The notes beneath the pieces were generated by a model that worked only from the letters and a program-made list of their open reading frames with translations, was not told where the DNA came from and did not search any database. Below are positions 32,881-46,317 of a stretch of 64,000 nucleotides of DNA, piece after piece (the stretch's first letter is position 1; the number at the start of each line of letters is the position of its first letter). Source of the DNA: Maylandia zebra. Its lineage: Eukaryota; Chordata; Actinopteri; Cichliformes; Cichlidae. The translations under genes were made by a program, and so were the position numbers. The stretch covers positions 8,777,547 through 8,841,546 of the forward strand of contig NC_135179.1 of assembly GCF_041146795.1 (NCBI RefSeq), written 5' to 3'.

Positions 32881-33215
32881 TGTCATTTAGCAAAATGTGT
32901 CATATCTGTCATTTAGTTGATTGTCAGAGGTTTAATTTTCCTAATTTTGAGGCCTGCTAAGGATCAGATTATTTTTATTATGTCCTGATTTGTAAAACCT
33001 GTGAATTGAAAGATGGTGTACTTTCTTTTTGCCATGATTATAATGTGAAAAGAGGGATTGTAAGTGTTATCAGAAACTAATCAAATAAGCTAAAAGGAAT
33101 TTGTTCTCTCCTTTTTCCTATACTAAATAAAAATATGTCTGGAAGCGTGGGAGGGTAATTCTAAATTAATACATTTGTATACGATACATGGATTGTGTGC
33201 AGCCATTTATAAATA

Positions 33216-34001
33216 TAGTTGTGGTCAGAAGTGGAACGCTCATCATGGGCCTGAATTTCTTAGTAATTTTGAACTGTTCATTTCCCAGGATGGAACGATT
33301 GTACAGCATACATCTTTCTTTGTTCAAAAAACACTAATCTGAATTTATTTTGGATTTTCTCTAATCCACACAAGATCACAAGTGCACATGCAGGCTCAAA
33401 TATATATATACACTCAAATATTTTAAAAGTTAAGGTTCTGCAGTTTCATTTCATTACTAACTTCGCATTGGTGATTATGATTGACTATAACTGTAGTTTG
33501 TCTTTGGCAGCATAAAAAGAATTTGTTTGACAGCACTCACTGGCCAACACTCAGAACAATGAGAAATTCCAAGGAACTGGAAACTGCTGGAAGACCAGTG
33601 TCAGAAACTGAGCTACTTGGTCACAATAACAGAGGGTATGTGTGGAGGGGCAAAGATGATGCTTTCAAATCTAAGAACACTGTACCAGCTCTTAAGCATG
33701 GTGATGCTAGCATCATTCTCTGGTGCTATTTTGCTGTCAGTAATTGTGGTACATTGCAGAAAGTGGATGGAATAATAAAGGAGTAGGACCACCTCCACAT
33801 TCTTGCAAAGATAGTAGTAGTTAGACAGAAGCTAGATAGTTAAAGCCAGAACACAGCTGGGTACTCCAGGTTAGGTTCATGACAATGACCTAAAACACAC
33901 ATCAAAACTGGACCGAATAAATAACTGCATCTAATTATTGTTTTTTTTTTAAAGTCATTAAAGAAGTATGCTATGCAGTACGTAAACTTCTAACCACAAC
34001 T
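33216..34001 (+). pseudogene. Tc1/mariner transposon remnant with decayed transposase
   Basis: The left end TAGTTGTGGTCAGAAGTGGAAC and right end GTAAACTTCTAACCACAACT are the inverted termini of a fish Tc1-like element. Between them the plus strand at about 33540-33785 reads a transposase piece (GHNNRGYVWRGKDDAFKSKNTVPALKHGDASIILW ... KVDGIIKE), and further on a decayed stretch that reads like the ...DNDPKHTS block (33880-33905). The N-terminal DNA-binding half is missing. Confidence 0.85.
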
Positions 34002-34179
34002 TCATGCGTGCACAATATGTAGATGGTTTGTGACACAGTAATTATTTGTGTGATTGTGTTTTTCCTTCCTTCTTTAACTGTATGTAGGTTGATGATATGA
34101 AATTAAAAAAAATAAAATAAAAGTTGAAATAAATAAATAAAACGGGTTTTATGGGACGAATTCAAAGATGAAGAAGAGA

Positions 34180-34307
34180 ATGTATGTCATTTGAACACAC
34201 CGGATGAGCACCCTTCCCTTCCTCCTTTCGGCCGGGTTGGTGTGTCTTCCTTCCGGCTTTGCCGAAGAAAGTTGAGGGAGGTTCAGCAGCAACTGGGCTT
34301 TTACATA
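34180..34307 (+). promoter_or_regulatory. actr2: ACTR2 promoter-proximal region and 5' UTR
   Basis: A CpG-bearing, pyrimidine-rich stretch (CCTTCCCTTCCTCCTTTCGGCC) leads into the ATG at 34308. No TATA box is seen. The start site is not determinable, so the borders are approximate. Confidence 0.4.
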
Positions 34308-37300
34308 ATGGACAGCCAGGGAAGGAAAGTGGTGGTCTGCGACAATGGGACCGGGGTAAGCTTACCGTTTTAGCTCGGCGTGTTACCAGCTCGAGTCTTG
34401 CTCTAAAAGGAGCCGTTATGTCGACTGATTTGCTGAAACAGGAAGTGGGTCTGTCACCGTCCAAGCTAGCTAGCGTTAACTGGGTGTGTAGCTAGCCAGT
34501 TAGCCTGCTAATTTTCATTCATCCAGTCCTGATGCGGAAACGGCCCGCGGATTGGATGGAAATGCACGGATAAAATTTAATTAAAATCTCTAGTTGTATT
34601 GCTCCCTCCTGCATAACTCCCTTAATTAATAGTTAACGTCCTAGGTGCAACCACCGGTTAGTAAGCTAACCGAGCTAGCCTTTCTAGTTAGCTTTTAACA
34701 GCTGGCTGTCTGGTTTCTGCTGTCTGGCAGCTACGTCAGTCATTTCAGCGATTTGTTCGGCAAACCACACGGAATTTGCAGATTCATTCTTTCCATGCTG
34801 TAGTCGGGGTTTGCTTTCCAAGGACCGGAGCTACATGTTTTTTCACTCAGTGTCGGCTAGGTGTAATGCTAGCTAGGCCGTGTCAGGTGAATTGAGGAAC
34901 CACCTTTACGTTTTCTCATTCCGCAGCTTACACTAACTTCGCTCATTAAAAATTTAACCCAAGCATCCATTAGTAAGGAGTCCGGAAAGACCTCAGCAGG
35001 TGTATTTCTGCACGTATCTTTGGATCTGCACGTCGGCTGTGTGTTTACATGTACTTATTGATTAAAATTGGGGGCTAAACACTCGGAAGTTATGGGTGTG
35101 TAAAATGAAACATTGCGAAAGAGCCCCCACCACAAAGGAAAGTAACCACCATCCAAAAAGCTGCTCATATTTGCACTACATCAGATACATTTTTGTGGTC
35201 TTTTCGTCCCCAATAGTAATTATCAACATGAATGATATACTGCTGTATTTCCTTATAGCTGTACTCGCTCTTAATAAAATACTCAGCTTGTGCGCCATCA
35301 AGCATTTAATATAAACTTTACTGAGCTTTGTTTATGCTTCTAAATTGCTTATTGCACACACACAGGTAGCACTGTTTCTTTTGGGGTGTGCAGGCTTCCT
35401 TGTCTAAACGTCAGCAGTCAAAGAGGATGTTGGCTCAGCATGTTACTGACTAATAAGGCTCTTTTGAGTTGTGAGTCTTTCAAGAGCTTTCTGTGAAACA
35501 GAGGGAAAAAACAGCCCTGTGTCAGAGTTGAACTGAGAAGTCAAGAGGAAGTGAGACGAGTCTGAACCACAGCCGTATATGTCACGAGCAGATTTGTTAA
35601 GAGCGTTGTTGCATGCTTTTTCACAGTCCAATGCAAATGCGTTTTCTTTTCTTTTCTTTTTCCCATGCAGAAAAAAGTTTAGACTGTTTATTGTTTAGTT
35701 TACTCTTGATAGTCTTTCAATGAATTTTACCATAACGGTTTCCAAATTGCATGTTTGCAGTCTGCATCCCTTGTTACTTGGTTACATTTTGTGCTGTGTA
35801 TTGATGCAAAAAATGTTTTTATACTTGGTTCAAAGCAAATTAAACTGGTGCAAAAAAGGGTGTGTAGAATCAGAAAACAGCCAAATATTTTAATTAGAGC
35901 TAAAACAACTTCCTGTAACGGTATTTGCGGCTGATATTTTAGAGGTAATCGTACACCAGTGCACCCCTGATGCTATCTTTTCCTGGTCTTTGGTTATCTG
36001 AGCTCGTGCAACTATTCTAGCTGAGCGCAAAGAACAGCAAATTGTCTATATCTCCATTTGGTGTAAATGATAGTCTTTGTAGCTCTCACAAAATTGATTT
36101 TTACAAATGGTTCTAATAATATTTTATTTGTTGGTAATAACACAGAGGGGTTTTCATTGTATAAATGTGAAAATCACAGATGCAGAATATTAATGTTAAA
36201 TATCTTTGTTTTTTGCATTAAAAAGGAAATTAGTTTTAGTTAAATTAGTTTTTTTTTTAGTTAATTAATGCAGGAACTGACCACATTTAGACATGCAGTA
36301 CATGAAACGTGCATCGTCATCAAACATGCTCATTCTGAATGGTAATTGGGGTCTTTGTTATCAATAGGATGATAGTAATGTTTTCAAGCTCTGTTCTAGA
36401 ATTGATCTTATCAGTATTTTCTAATCACTTCCTCTGTGCTCTGGTTTTCTTTCCTTTTTGTCTCTCTATTGTAGTTTGTCAAGTGCGGCTATGCAGGCTC
36501 CAACTTCCCAGAGCACATCTTCCCTGCACTTGTTGGGAGACCCATCATTCGCTCTACAGCCAAAGTGGGAAACATTGAGATCAAGGTACAGACTGTTCCT
36601 GCTTATGCATTTTTTCCCCCTCAAGGAAATGGGTCATCGGACAAAAATATAAGTTGAAAACAGGAGAGAAAAAAAATCAAGATGTGAAATATACATTACA
36701 GAATAAAGTCAGTCTCTTATATAAGCACAGTGTCAAAGTAATAGACGGTCAAGATAGACTGTTGTAAGAGTTGGCACCCTAATGAATCTCTGAAAAATGC
36801 TTTGAACACCAGCCCACATCAAAACTAGCAGGTCCTTTTATTTTAGCAGGCAAGACAGCAGCGGTGTAAATGTCTTGACAGCTTCACATTATTTTGGCAT
36901 GGTGCCTATCTCTACCTTTCTCCTTGTCCTTTCCACTTTTGTTTGTTCATTTTTTTTATATATATCTGCCTCCTCTTCCTCCATGTTTTGTTCCTCTCCT
37001 GGTGAAGTAGAATGTCCAGAAAATGGTAAGTTTAGGTTGGTGTGTGCTTCTGATTCTTGCTTGCTATAGAGAGCTGAGTCATATAATGAAATTAAAAATT
37101 AAGCCTCTTGTTTGATTGAGTTTTTCTTTTGTTTTGTCCAGTGTGTTTCATGAATTTATTTTTTCATCACTCATTCTGATCCCATTTTTGTACATCCTCA
37201 TTACCTTTTGATTTTGGGTCCTAAGCTGGGTATTGCTGGCTGGTAAGGCCAATCCACAGCAGTTTTTTTTTTCTCCAGGCTGAGAGTGTTAGCAGAAATA

Positions 37301-40300
37301 GCTGCAGTGAATCATAGGCCAGCTGTTATCGATGGAGTGCTAAAAGAGATTTTGGACCGGTTCCACTGTCAAAGTCTCTGATCTCCTCCTGCATCCTGAC
37401 AGCTACCCTCCCACCAATCCTGAAGCACTTTTCAGTTGAAAACAACTTAAAATGTCACCCAGAGCAATGTGTGCCAAAGATCAGATTTTTCTGTATCTGT
37501 ATGTATCATATGTATCTATTTTCCCAGCCATTTTGAAGCAGTCAGCATATTTTAATTGATTAATGTCCAATATGAAAAATAATTATTCTTTATTCTAAGT
37601 ATAGAGGAAGTGCCCATACTTGAGGATGCATGGCAGACAGCTGTGGTGGAGATGGAAACACATCTGTTTTTCTTTCCTTTTTTCCCCCCTTCTTTCTTTC
37701 TTTTTTCTTTAATGACACCACATGGAGGCGATGCCTGTGACTGGTACTCATTAATGCCAAAGAGCACAGGATGAACCCATAAAATGGCTGCCTTCAGTAG
37801 GCTTTTGATGTCTCCAAGTGGAACGTGAGATGCTTGACTGTGTGGCTAACACTGAGCTCTAACCCAACAGTTGTTTACATTTTGCCGGGGTGCCTTGCAT
37901 GCAGATAGTTGAATGTGGCTTAAACGAGTGGTGTACTGTAGCTAAAGGAAAGTGTTTCCAGGTGTATATGCATGGAAAATGATGCCTTGTTGTGCATGGT
38001 GGGTAATTGCGTTTTAAGTCAAAGTGCTACATGAATGCTTTTGTTGTCACATGACAGAAGTTTTCAGGTGGCAAGTAGGCAAATGAGATGACTGAGTTTA
38101 ATTTCCAGACCGAGGCTATATACTCATCCTTTTGCTCAGTGACTCTGATTGTTCCACAGTGGGCTCCACAATCCTGAGGGCTCTGCTGCACTATTTTTAA
38201 ATATTTATCTCTGTTAAATTTCCTGCAGGACCTGATGGTGGGGGATGAGGCTAGTGAGCTGCGCTCCATGCTCGAGGTCAATTATCCAATGGAGAACGGC
38301 ATTGTCAGGAACTGGGATGACATGAAGCACTTGTGGGACTACACCTTTGGCCCAGAGAAGCTCAACATCGACTCCCGCAACTGCAAGATTCTGCTGACCG
38401 AGCCCCCCATGAACCCCACTAAGAACCGTGAGAAAATCATCGAGGTAACATTAAAATTGTCATTATCAGAGGCAGCATCTTGCAGTCTTTCGGGGGGAAA
38501 TTGATTTTTAAAGCATAGCAGAAGTTGCAGTTTGGTTAATCCTCCGTGAAATGACTTCATTGTGTGCTACTTCTGCATTACGCTACAGAAATAATTTTGC
38601 ACCCACGTTGCCTGCTGTAGTGTGTCAAGTTTCTCAACAGTTGTACTTCCTGTCCTCTACCACAGGTGATGTTTGAGACCTACCAGTTTGCAGGAGTCTA
38701 CATTGCTATTCAGGCTGTGCTGACACTGTATGCCCAAGGTAGAGGCCTTTACATACATGTTTAGTCAAAACGGACACTAACCTTTTTCTGTTGCATAACA
38801 CAGCTTTCATGTCACAGACATTTTAGACTTGTTCTTCTGCTTCCTTAAACTGCCTCATCTAGAAATTAATTTTAGCCCTAAAGTGCAATTATAGGCCCTT
38901 CAAGCGGACAGTTATAAAACGTATTGTACTATTTTCTTGATTACTATTTACGTCATTAAACTTAGAAACAAGACCGCTGTTAAAGTTAGTTGTGGAAGTT
39001 TTTGTGTAGCAGTATTTAGCTACCACACAAACACTTCTTGGTCAAAATGTTTGTTCTTACAGACTAACACAATCATATTTGTGCCAAAACATTTATCAGT
39101 ACTTCTGACATCAGCTGATATGTTGTGCAAACACAGCTTTGCGTGAGGTCTGTCTAGTATTCTACTATTTTTATCAGATTTTTTTTTTTTAAATAAGCAA
39201 TTACCTACTTATAACTGCTCAGTAGCAGTTATAAGTAGGTAACTGTTACATTAGCTGTGTTATTGCAGCAGTTTTTGTGTGTGTGTGTTTACCCAGCCAG
39301 CAGTAATCAGCAGCTGCAAGCACACTCTGGATAAAATTCTCCTTGCTTGATAGAATTGCAGGTTATTAACTGTAGAGTGTGTTTGTGTTTCAGGCCTTCT
39401 CACTGGTGTGGTGGTGGACTCAGGTGATGGTGTCACGCACATTTGTCCTGTGTATGAGGGCTTCAGTCTGCCCCACCTGACAAGACGTCTGGACATCGCA
39501 GGCAGGGACATCACCCGCTACCTCATCAAGGTATCCAGTTTGAATAATGTCATCAAAGTGTTTCTACGTGAGGTGGAGATTTGGCAAAATATTCTTAGAT
39601 TAATCTTTAAATAGCAGGTTCTGTGAGAACTCCATTCTAACATCCGACTTCCAAAATGTGCTGCTGAATGCACAAGTTTGAATATGTTTTGCAGCGTATA
39701 AAAATATGTCACAGTTTAGTCTTTTTTTGTGTGTGAAGTCTTGCATATGTCATCAGATTCTTTGTTTGCAACTTAATGGGAAGATCTTAATTTAGAAAAG
39801 CTCCTCCAGTGCAACTTGATATATTAGGAGATTACATTAAGTGAGCCAAAGAGTCTCATTTTATTCTGCTTTTCCTTCCCTATTCCCTGACCTCTTTCTC
39901 ATTCTCCATGTGCAGTTGTTACTGTTGAGGGGTTATGCCTTCAACCACTCTGCAGACTTTGAGACGGTGCGCATGATGAAGGAGAAGCTGTGCTATGTAG
40001 GCTACAACATCGAACAGGAGCAGAAGTTGGCGCTCGAGACCACCGTGCTGGTGGAATCATACACGGTAGACACTCGCATGTTTATTCTTAACAGTAATAA
40101 GTCACTGACAAATGCAGTTACATTTGGTGTGACATTGTGAGAGAACTGATCCACATGTTTGATGTTAATCCCAAGCTGGTCGGTACAGTTGCCTTATGAA
40201 CGCCAATAAAAGATTTTAGGGTGTGCCGTTTTGGAAAGTGTTATCAAAACACTGCAGCTTGCATAAAAAGGGCGTTAAAAATGATTGGTGCCCTCACATG

Positions 40301-43300
40301 GGCATTGTGTGCATTAGTCACTCAAGAAGCCGAGCTTTATATAACAAAAATGCAGTAAAATAACAATAACAAAAATCTACATACATTAATAGTCATTAAC
40401 TCAAGTATACGAGTCAGCAGCTTTGTGCATTGAATCTTTTTAAATTTTTATTCCAATTTTGGCTCTCAGTGAGTCATATCACTTTCATTTATCCAGCAAA
40501 TTTAAACAACAAGACTTCGACTCCACTCCCAAAAACACACAACCCGTGAAAACAAACACTAAAATTACAAATTGCAATGATGATAATAAACAAATGAATA
40601 AAATCTGGTTCTGTTTTGTAGTGGTTAACACATTTGTCTAACGCACAAAAGGTCTCCAGTTCAAGACTCAGAAGAGGCAAAAATTGCTGGGAGGGTGTCC
40701 GGGGTAAAAGTCTGTGCCAAATCAAATATGCAGATATATCCTGTCATGACACCTTGTGAATAAGGGAGCAGTCAAAAGAAGCTTTAAATAAAAACTAAAT
40801 ATTAAAAAAAATTGTAATTTTTTTTTTTCATCAAAAAACAAGTTTAAATCCATAATTTTTCCAAACCTTGAGTATTATATTTATTAAATAATTGTCACGG
40901 TAACCAAGCAGCCCTACCCATCACAGGTACCAATGTGCAAAAACCGATTGAAATTCTGAAATGTATATTTTTGGCATGTTAAACATCTATTTTATTTAGG
41001 TTGAATGTTTTTACAAGTCAGCAAATTTCCAGCCCTGAGGGGTTGCACGTTTTTTTTGTTTTGTTTACTTTTTTCCTTTAAAATGAGTTCTTTTTACGCA
41101 CTCCACATGTGCACAAGTTTCATATTTCTGCCTAAAATAGCACCGGTGCAGACAGAATCCCTCCCAAAGGATTTGTTATTCAAAAGTGGCAGTATTTTGA
41201 AATAATCAAAACTAATGGGGTAACTAAATCTGTTTCAGCACTGAGCTAAGTAGACTACCACATGCCCACTGTTGGTGCAGTTGGCAGCTTTGGTACAGGA
41301 CCATGCTACTGACTAACAGTTTTCTCTGAGACTCAGACATATGGGGGTGCAGTGCTCCTCCGTCAGGCTTGCTTTTCTTTCCGAGGTCCATTTCCCTGCA
41401 GAGAGAACCACAGAATCCAAACGTTAGTCCTGGTGTCTGTGTTACTGCACGCCTTTCCGAGCACATGTTGTGTCTCAGTGCGCTCTGACCATGTGTGTTT
41501 GGGTTAGTGTAGGCGACTGTGTGCGTGTAGGTGAATAGGTGCGTGAACATGTATGTGTAAGTATGGTTTTGTGTGCCGAAACAAGGAGGGCAATGTACCT
41601 GTGGCCGAAAGGTCCTGAATTGCGCGTTACATCATTTCCTGTGCAGCCACTTTGCGGCAGTGGCTAGGCTCTGTTTCCTCCCACTGCCCTTGGCTGAATG
41701 AAGCCTTTTTATAGTCACATGCATTCACTATAGTCAGTTTGAGGCCAGCACTCTCCGTGCTCTAACTTGCTGTACAGTGTCACCAGTCTGGTAGGATTTT
41801 CTTTTCTTTTGAGAAGTTAAACCTTCCTTTCAGTTTAAATCATGATTCTCACTGTAGAGTTTCACACCCTTGGGCACTCTTGTACATTAAATCTTACCTC
41901 TTCATTAGTGTCATGTTTTTTTTTTTTCTCCCCCTCTTTGCTTTTTTTTTTTTTTCTCATCCTCCCACACAACTCCAGCTGCCAGATGGCCGTGTGATCA
42001 AGGTGGGAGGAGAGCGGTTTGAGGCCCCTGAGGCTCTGTTCCAGCCCCACCTCATCAACGTGGAGGGCGTTGGAGTGGCCGAGCTACTCTTCAACACCAT
42101 CCAAGCAGCTGACATAGACACCAGGTGAGGCCAACAAAAGGGCACATGTATACTCCACTATCAATAAAAAGCTTTCCTGAGGGTGACTCAGTGTTTCCAC
42201 AGCATTAGGAAGTTTCAGCAGAGGCAGACGTTTTGGCAAGCAATAGATAGATGGATGTCAAATGGCAATGTCAGCTGATCACAGCTTTCCCTTAAGCAAT
42301 GGAGGCTTTTAGACTTAAAACTAAATATTTTGTGAAGTCTAGAGTTCAGTATGGAAAGTTTGAAAATTGATCATGAGTCTTTAAAAGAATGGAACAAGGG
42401 GAAAAAATGTAAACACTTGCAAGTCAACTAAGTATGACTGATCCTTTGCTGCTTAAGTTCAATAATTTATTTTTACTCTCTTGAAGTCACTGAAGATCTG
42501 TTTGGAAAGTACATTTTCCAGCATTTGCTGACTTAAAATGAGAAAATGTGCCTTTTCCTGCTTTCACCCTTTTCTGTCTTCCTGTCATCAGGCCTGAGTT
42601 CTACAAACACATCGTTCTCTCAGGCGGATCTACCATGTACCCCGGCCTGCCATCTCGGCTGGAGAGGGAGCTCAAGCAGCTGTACCTGGAGCGTGTGCTC
42701 AAGGGAGATGTGGACAAGCTTTCGGTGAGAAACCAGCCCTCTCCTATAAAGTGACATGTAGTACTGACTGTGAGCAAAAACTGCTCAAATATGATTCACA
42801 GTATGATTGTCACTTTGAAAAACTGGGACATTGATTTTAGCTCATTAGATCTATCCAGTGTGATTTTTAAAGAGTGCTCTAGTTATAGAAAGGAACATAG
42901 AAGTCTGCATCTGGCCTCTGGTTTGAAGTAAAACATTTCCCCTGATTCTCACATTTTGTTAAAGATCTTCAGTACGGCTTTTCCCACATGTTAGAGAGCA
43001 TTGAAGTGCCAGAATGAAGCACAGGGAACATGTTTCTCAAGGATGTAAATGACATCTCGCTGTGTTTTCACACACCTTGAACTTAAACCGCATGCAGCTA
43101 TCATGTCTGAACCTTGCCCGTTTCAAGCACAAGACTGGCTTTATGAATTTTTTAGTGCAGTGTAGACAAACTACCACAAGGTAGTGCCAGAGGCCAGACA
43201 CTCCTTTAATTTAAACAAGCGTGCAGTTAACTTCATAGTGACAAATATTTGTTTTGGTAAAATATTTCTACCTTTTCATGTCGGTATCCCAAAGACACAG

Positions 43301-43426
43301 ATGATTTTAAACAGAAGTATTTTATAAACAAAGCTCAGCAGATGACTCATAGGTTTAAAGAACACATCATTATGTGCTTTACTTTTCTGCCTGCAACTGC
43401 AATCGACCCCAATTTTCCCAGATTGT

Positions 43427-43462
<36 letters not shown>

Positions 43463-45712
43463 GAATTGAAGTCTGCAAAGTTATTGTGGGAATCCAATGA
43501 TAGGTTTTTTTTCCCTTTATGAAAACTCTTCAGAACTAAAAAGATGCTGATGAGTTTTTGCTAGAAAGAAACTGCTTTGTTGAATGTCAGTTTTAACTCT
43601 AGCGTTAACTAAACCACAGTCAGTCTTGCTAGCACTTGTTTTCCTGCTAGAATATGGCAAATACACCACCTCCTTGTGTAGCTTGCACCTTTACAAGTTT
43701 GTTAGTACGTTTAGACAGCCAGTCACGTGAGCAACAAACAGAAGCAGCATCCTTTGCCCTATTTGGTGAAAATATGAGTGTTTAAACATGCCACACAGAA
43801 GTAGATTGTGCTGAAGGAGATGTTTGTGTTATCATTTTTCTGTGCTGAAAACACAAATTGGACTGCCTGTGAATCTGACCACAGCTGTCATGAGGTCGCT
43901 TTAAAGCAGCATTGGTCTGTGTTTTTGATTATCAATTGATCAGATGACTCTGTAATTTGCAAGGTCTCAGTTGTCGTGATAAAACCACAGAGTTATCAGC
44001 TCACGCTGTGATTCCTGCTGGGTCTTAAAGCAGCATTTTACTGCCTGTCACCTGATTGTTTTGGTCTTACGATAGAAAGTTTATTCTTTTCGCGTCTGTC
44101 TCTGAGCTCTCAGTCGCATCGATTCCATGCAGGCAGCTTTCTTCCTATATTTCCCTCAGGAGCTGGAAAACTCCTGAGACAAATGCAGATTCTCACACAA
44201 TTGTGATCATAACAGGATCCATTTTATTAGACTAAAAGCTTAGCATTTGTTGGTCGGACCAGTCAGCTTCTTGTGGCAGCTGTGTGTTTTAGCTGCAGTA
44301 AAAGTCTACGTGTTGTAGTGGTGTACAGTCTCCAGGTTATTCTTTGTTTGTGCTCTCTCTGTAGCCATGTAGCCTTGTTTTGAATTCTTTAATCCATATA
44401 CCAAATAAGAAATGTAAAAACACGAACAAGGTAGTAAAATGTTTCTATAATTAATAATGGTGTTGTTTAATGTCTTTCTACAGTTTCACACTAACATTTC
44501 CATGACAACAGTGACCTCCTTCAGTCATAGATGTTGCCGTTTCAGTTATTCACTACTTCTTTATTTTTGTTAAAACAAGGTTGATATGTTGTAGATTTGT
44601 GGTTGGTGCAGGAGTAGAAACCATCATTTCACAGTGTAGCTCATAGTAAATCTACTTTAGATGATTATAACATTATGGCTCATAATCAAATCCCTATGGA
44701 GAATATAAATGGGATTTTCAGTTCCTGAACCTCACTGTCGTGTTCTGTTAATACCCACATTAGCCTGTGATAGACAGAGGCCTCATCCAGTCACCTGTCA
44801 AGAGCCTTTAAATGAAGAGCCTCCCAGTTACAGGCACTGTAAATTTGACTGGTCACATACTGGCTCCAAATGTTTCCTAATGTCTCATAGGTCATAACAG
44901 TTTTTGCTCATTTAAAAAAAAAAAAAATCGACCTCAGTTATTAATCACATGTATGTATGTGATGGACTACAGAGGTGCCCTGCAAGCTAGCGCTTCAAAT
45001 TCACGTTACTGTTATTTGTTAACAGTAAACTTGCGAGTGAACACGGGTTGATTTTCCAATTTTCAATTTATTCTTGTGGTTTTTTGCAAGCGGAAGCTCC
45101 TCGGAAGGTTTAAACACACTTAAATGTGTTTTATATTTTAAATGTCACAAAAAAAACATGTTAGTTACACCTGGCTAAACCAAGCTGTCCAATCCTACTA
45201 TGGCGCAGTTCTCAAGTTTGCTGTTGGTTTAGACTGTAAAAAATTGAATTCAGCATGTTTTCGATAGAAGCTCCTTCAAACATTTGGTGTTTGTTTTGTT
45301 TTTGTTTTGTTTTTTTTAATTTATTTGAAAAAATCCCGCTAGGTCTTGAGGAAAGTCTTGGCCTGTTTAACACTTTTCTGGCTGAGGTGCATGTGAGAGT
45401 GCAGTTATCCACCACCATGCTGGTCATGTATTAGCTGGTCCTTATCCTGCCAGTTGTCCAGTACAGAGGCCCTGTCAGATATCAGATCACGCCAGTGTGC
45501 AAAAAGCTCAACTAATATTTAAGTGCATTTAATGCTAGCAAGAGGACATCGTGTGTCCTGCCTCCTGTAGTCTCTAACTTAAGCAGCTCCTGTTGTCTGA
45601 ACCACATGAAATATTTTCTGTAGCTCAACTCCAGTTGTTCTTTCTCAATGTTAAAAAGTGGACAACTGTGGAAATCAGCAAAAAATGCTTGTATTTCTTT
45701 TCTTTTCTTTTC

Positions 45713-45759
<47 letters not shown>

Positions 45760-46317
45760 TGCTTGCCTTGCCGGCTGTCTGGAGGCGGTGTATGTATGTG
45801 TATAAACTTAACATGAGGCTGCTTCGACAGCGGACTGTGGTTAAACTATTTTTATTAAGAGAGCTCACGCCATCTGAAGCCAAGGAGCTCATTGTGTCAA
45901 GAGTTGGGTAGCCATGAATTCATAGGAAGAACTGATAGTTAAGTAAAAAGTATTATCATAATTATACCTAATTATCTTAATTATCTTCTGATCTTAAGCT
46001 TGTATCAAGTTAGTTTCTATCTGATTTAGACCACTCGAATTTTGATATAAATCTCCTTGACATTGATTAGAAAAACATGTAGACTTTTGGGAACTTTGAG
46101 CAGTATTGGCAACTCATCATTCTCCTCTGTGTTTCTTTTCCTGTAGAAATTTAAGATCCGGATTGAGGATCCTCCCAGGCGAAAGCACATGGTGTTCCTG
46201 GGTGGAGCCGTGCTGGCCGACATCATGAAGGACAAGGACAACTTCTGGCTGACCCGGGAGGAGTACCAGGAGAAAGGAGTCCGTGTGCTGGAAAAACTTG
46301 GAGTGACCGTCAGATAA
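34308..46317 (+). CDS. actr2: Actin-related protein 2 (Arp2), nine coding exons
   Basis: Exons are 34308-34355, 36475-36585, 38229-38444, 38666-38738, 39394-39530, 39916-40065, 41979-42124, 42592-42724 and 46147-46317. They sum to 1185 nt, 394 residues, exactly the usual Arp2 length, and all borders are AG/GT. The sequence is nearly identical to mammalian ACTR2 as I know it. The actin-fold nucleotide site is intact: phosphate loop DNGTG at 12-16, second loop DSGDGVTH from 158, and [10 protein letters not shown] from 303. Arp2 pairs with Arp3 in the seven-subunit Arp2/3 complex that nucleates branched actin filaments in the cytoplasm at the cell cortex. Residue 295 is Pro where human has Ser. 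Teleosts carry actr2a and actr2b; I cannot say which this is. The next gene, SPRED2, is convergent. Confidence 0.98.
36586..38228 (+). other. ACTR2 intron 2, holding the candidate microexon
   Basis: A pyrimidine-rich tract at 36955-37000 precedes the 15-nt microexon at 37011-37025. The rest has no recognised element. Confidence 0.5.
37011..37025 (+). CDS. actr2: Candidate alternative 15-nt microexon of ACTR2 (NVQKM)
   Basis: AATGTCCAGAAAATG is preceded by a strong pyrimidine tract and AG (GTGAAGTAG) and followed by the strong donor GTAAGT. It lies in the phase-0 intron after ...NIEIK and before DLMVGDEAS, so inclusion adds five residues, NVQKM, without a frameshift. Vertebrate ACTR2 is known to have a splice form five residues longer (399 rather than 394 aa) differing in this region. 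The match of position, size and phase makes a conserved alternative exon likely. Confidence 0.7.
39201..39242. repeat. Perfect 19-bp inverted repeat with 4-nt loop
   Basis: TTACCTACTTATAACTGCT at 39201-39219 and its exact reverse complement at 39224-39242 are separated by CAGT. It lies in ACTR2 intron 4. Confidence 0.95.
43430..43461. repeat. Poly-T tract
   Basis: About 32 consecutive T in ACTR2 intron 8. Confidence 0.97.
45717..45756. repeat. Poly-T tract
   Basis: About 40 consecutive T following a TTTTC-rich stretch, about 390 bp before the last ACTR2 exon. Confidence 0.97.

Larger units (their letters stand above)
42725..46146 (+). other. ACTR2 intron 8, 3.4 kb
   Basis: No other gene or clear transposon was recognised. 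Long poly-T runs lie at 43430-43461 and 45717-45756. Confidence 0.6.

Noticed and set aside
39201..39242. MicroRNA precursor
   Set aside because: The stem is too short (19 bp) and the loop only 4 nt, and flanking sequence does not extend the pairing.
45593..45911. Frames through the poly-T tract in ACTR2 intron 8
   Set aside because: They consist mainly of poly-Phe or poly-Lys from the homopolymer.
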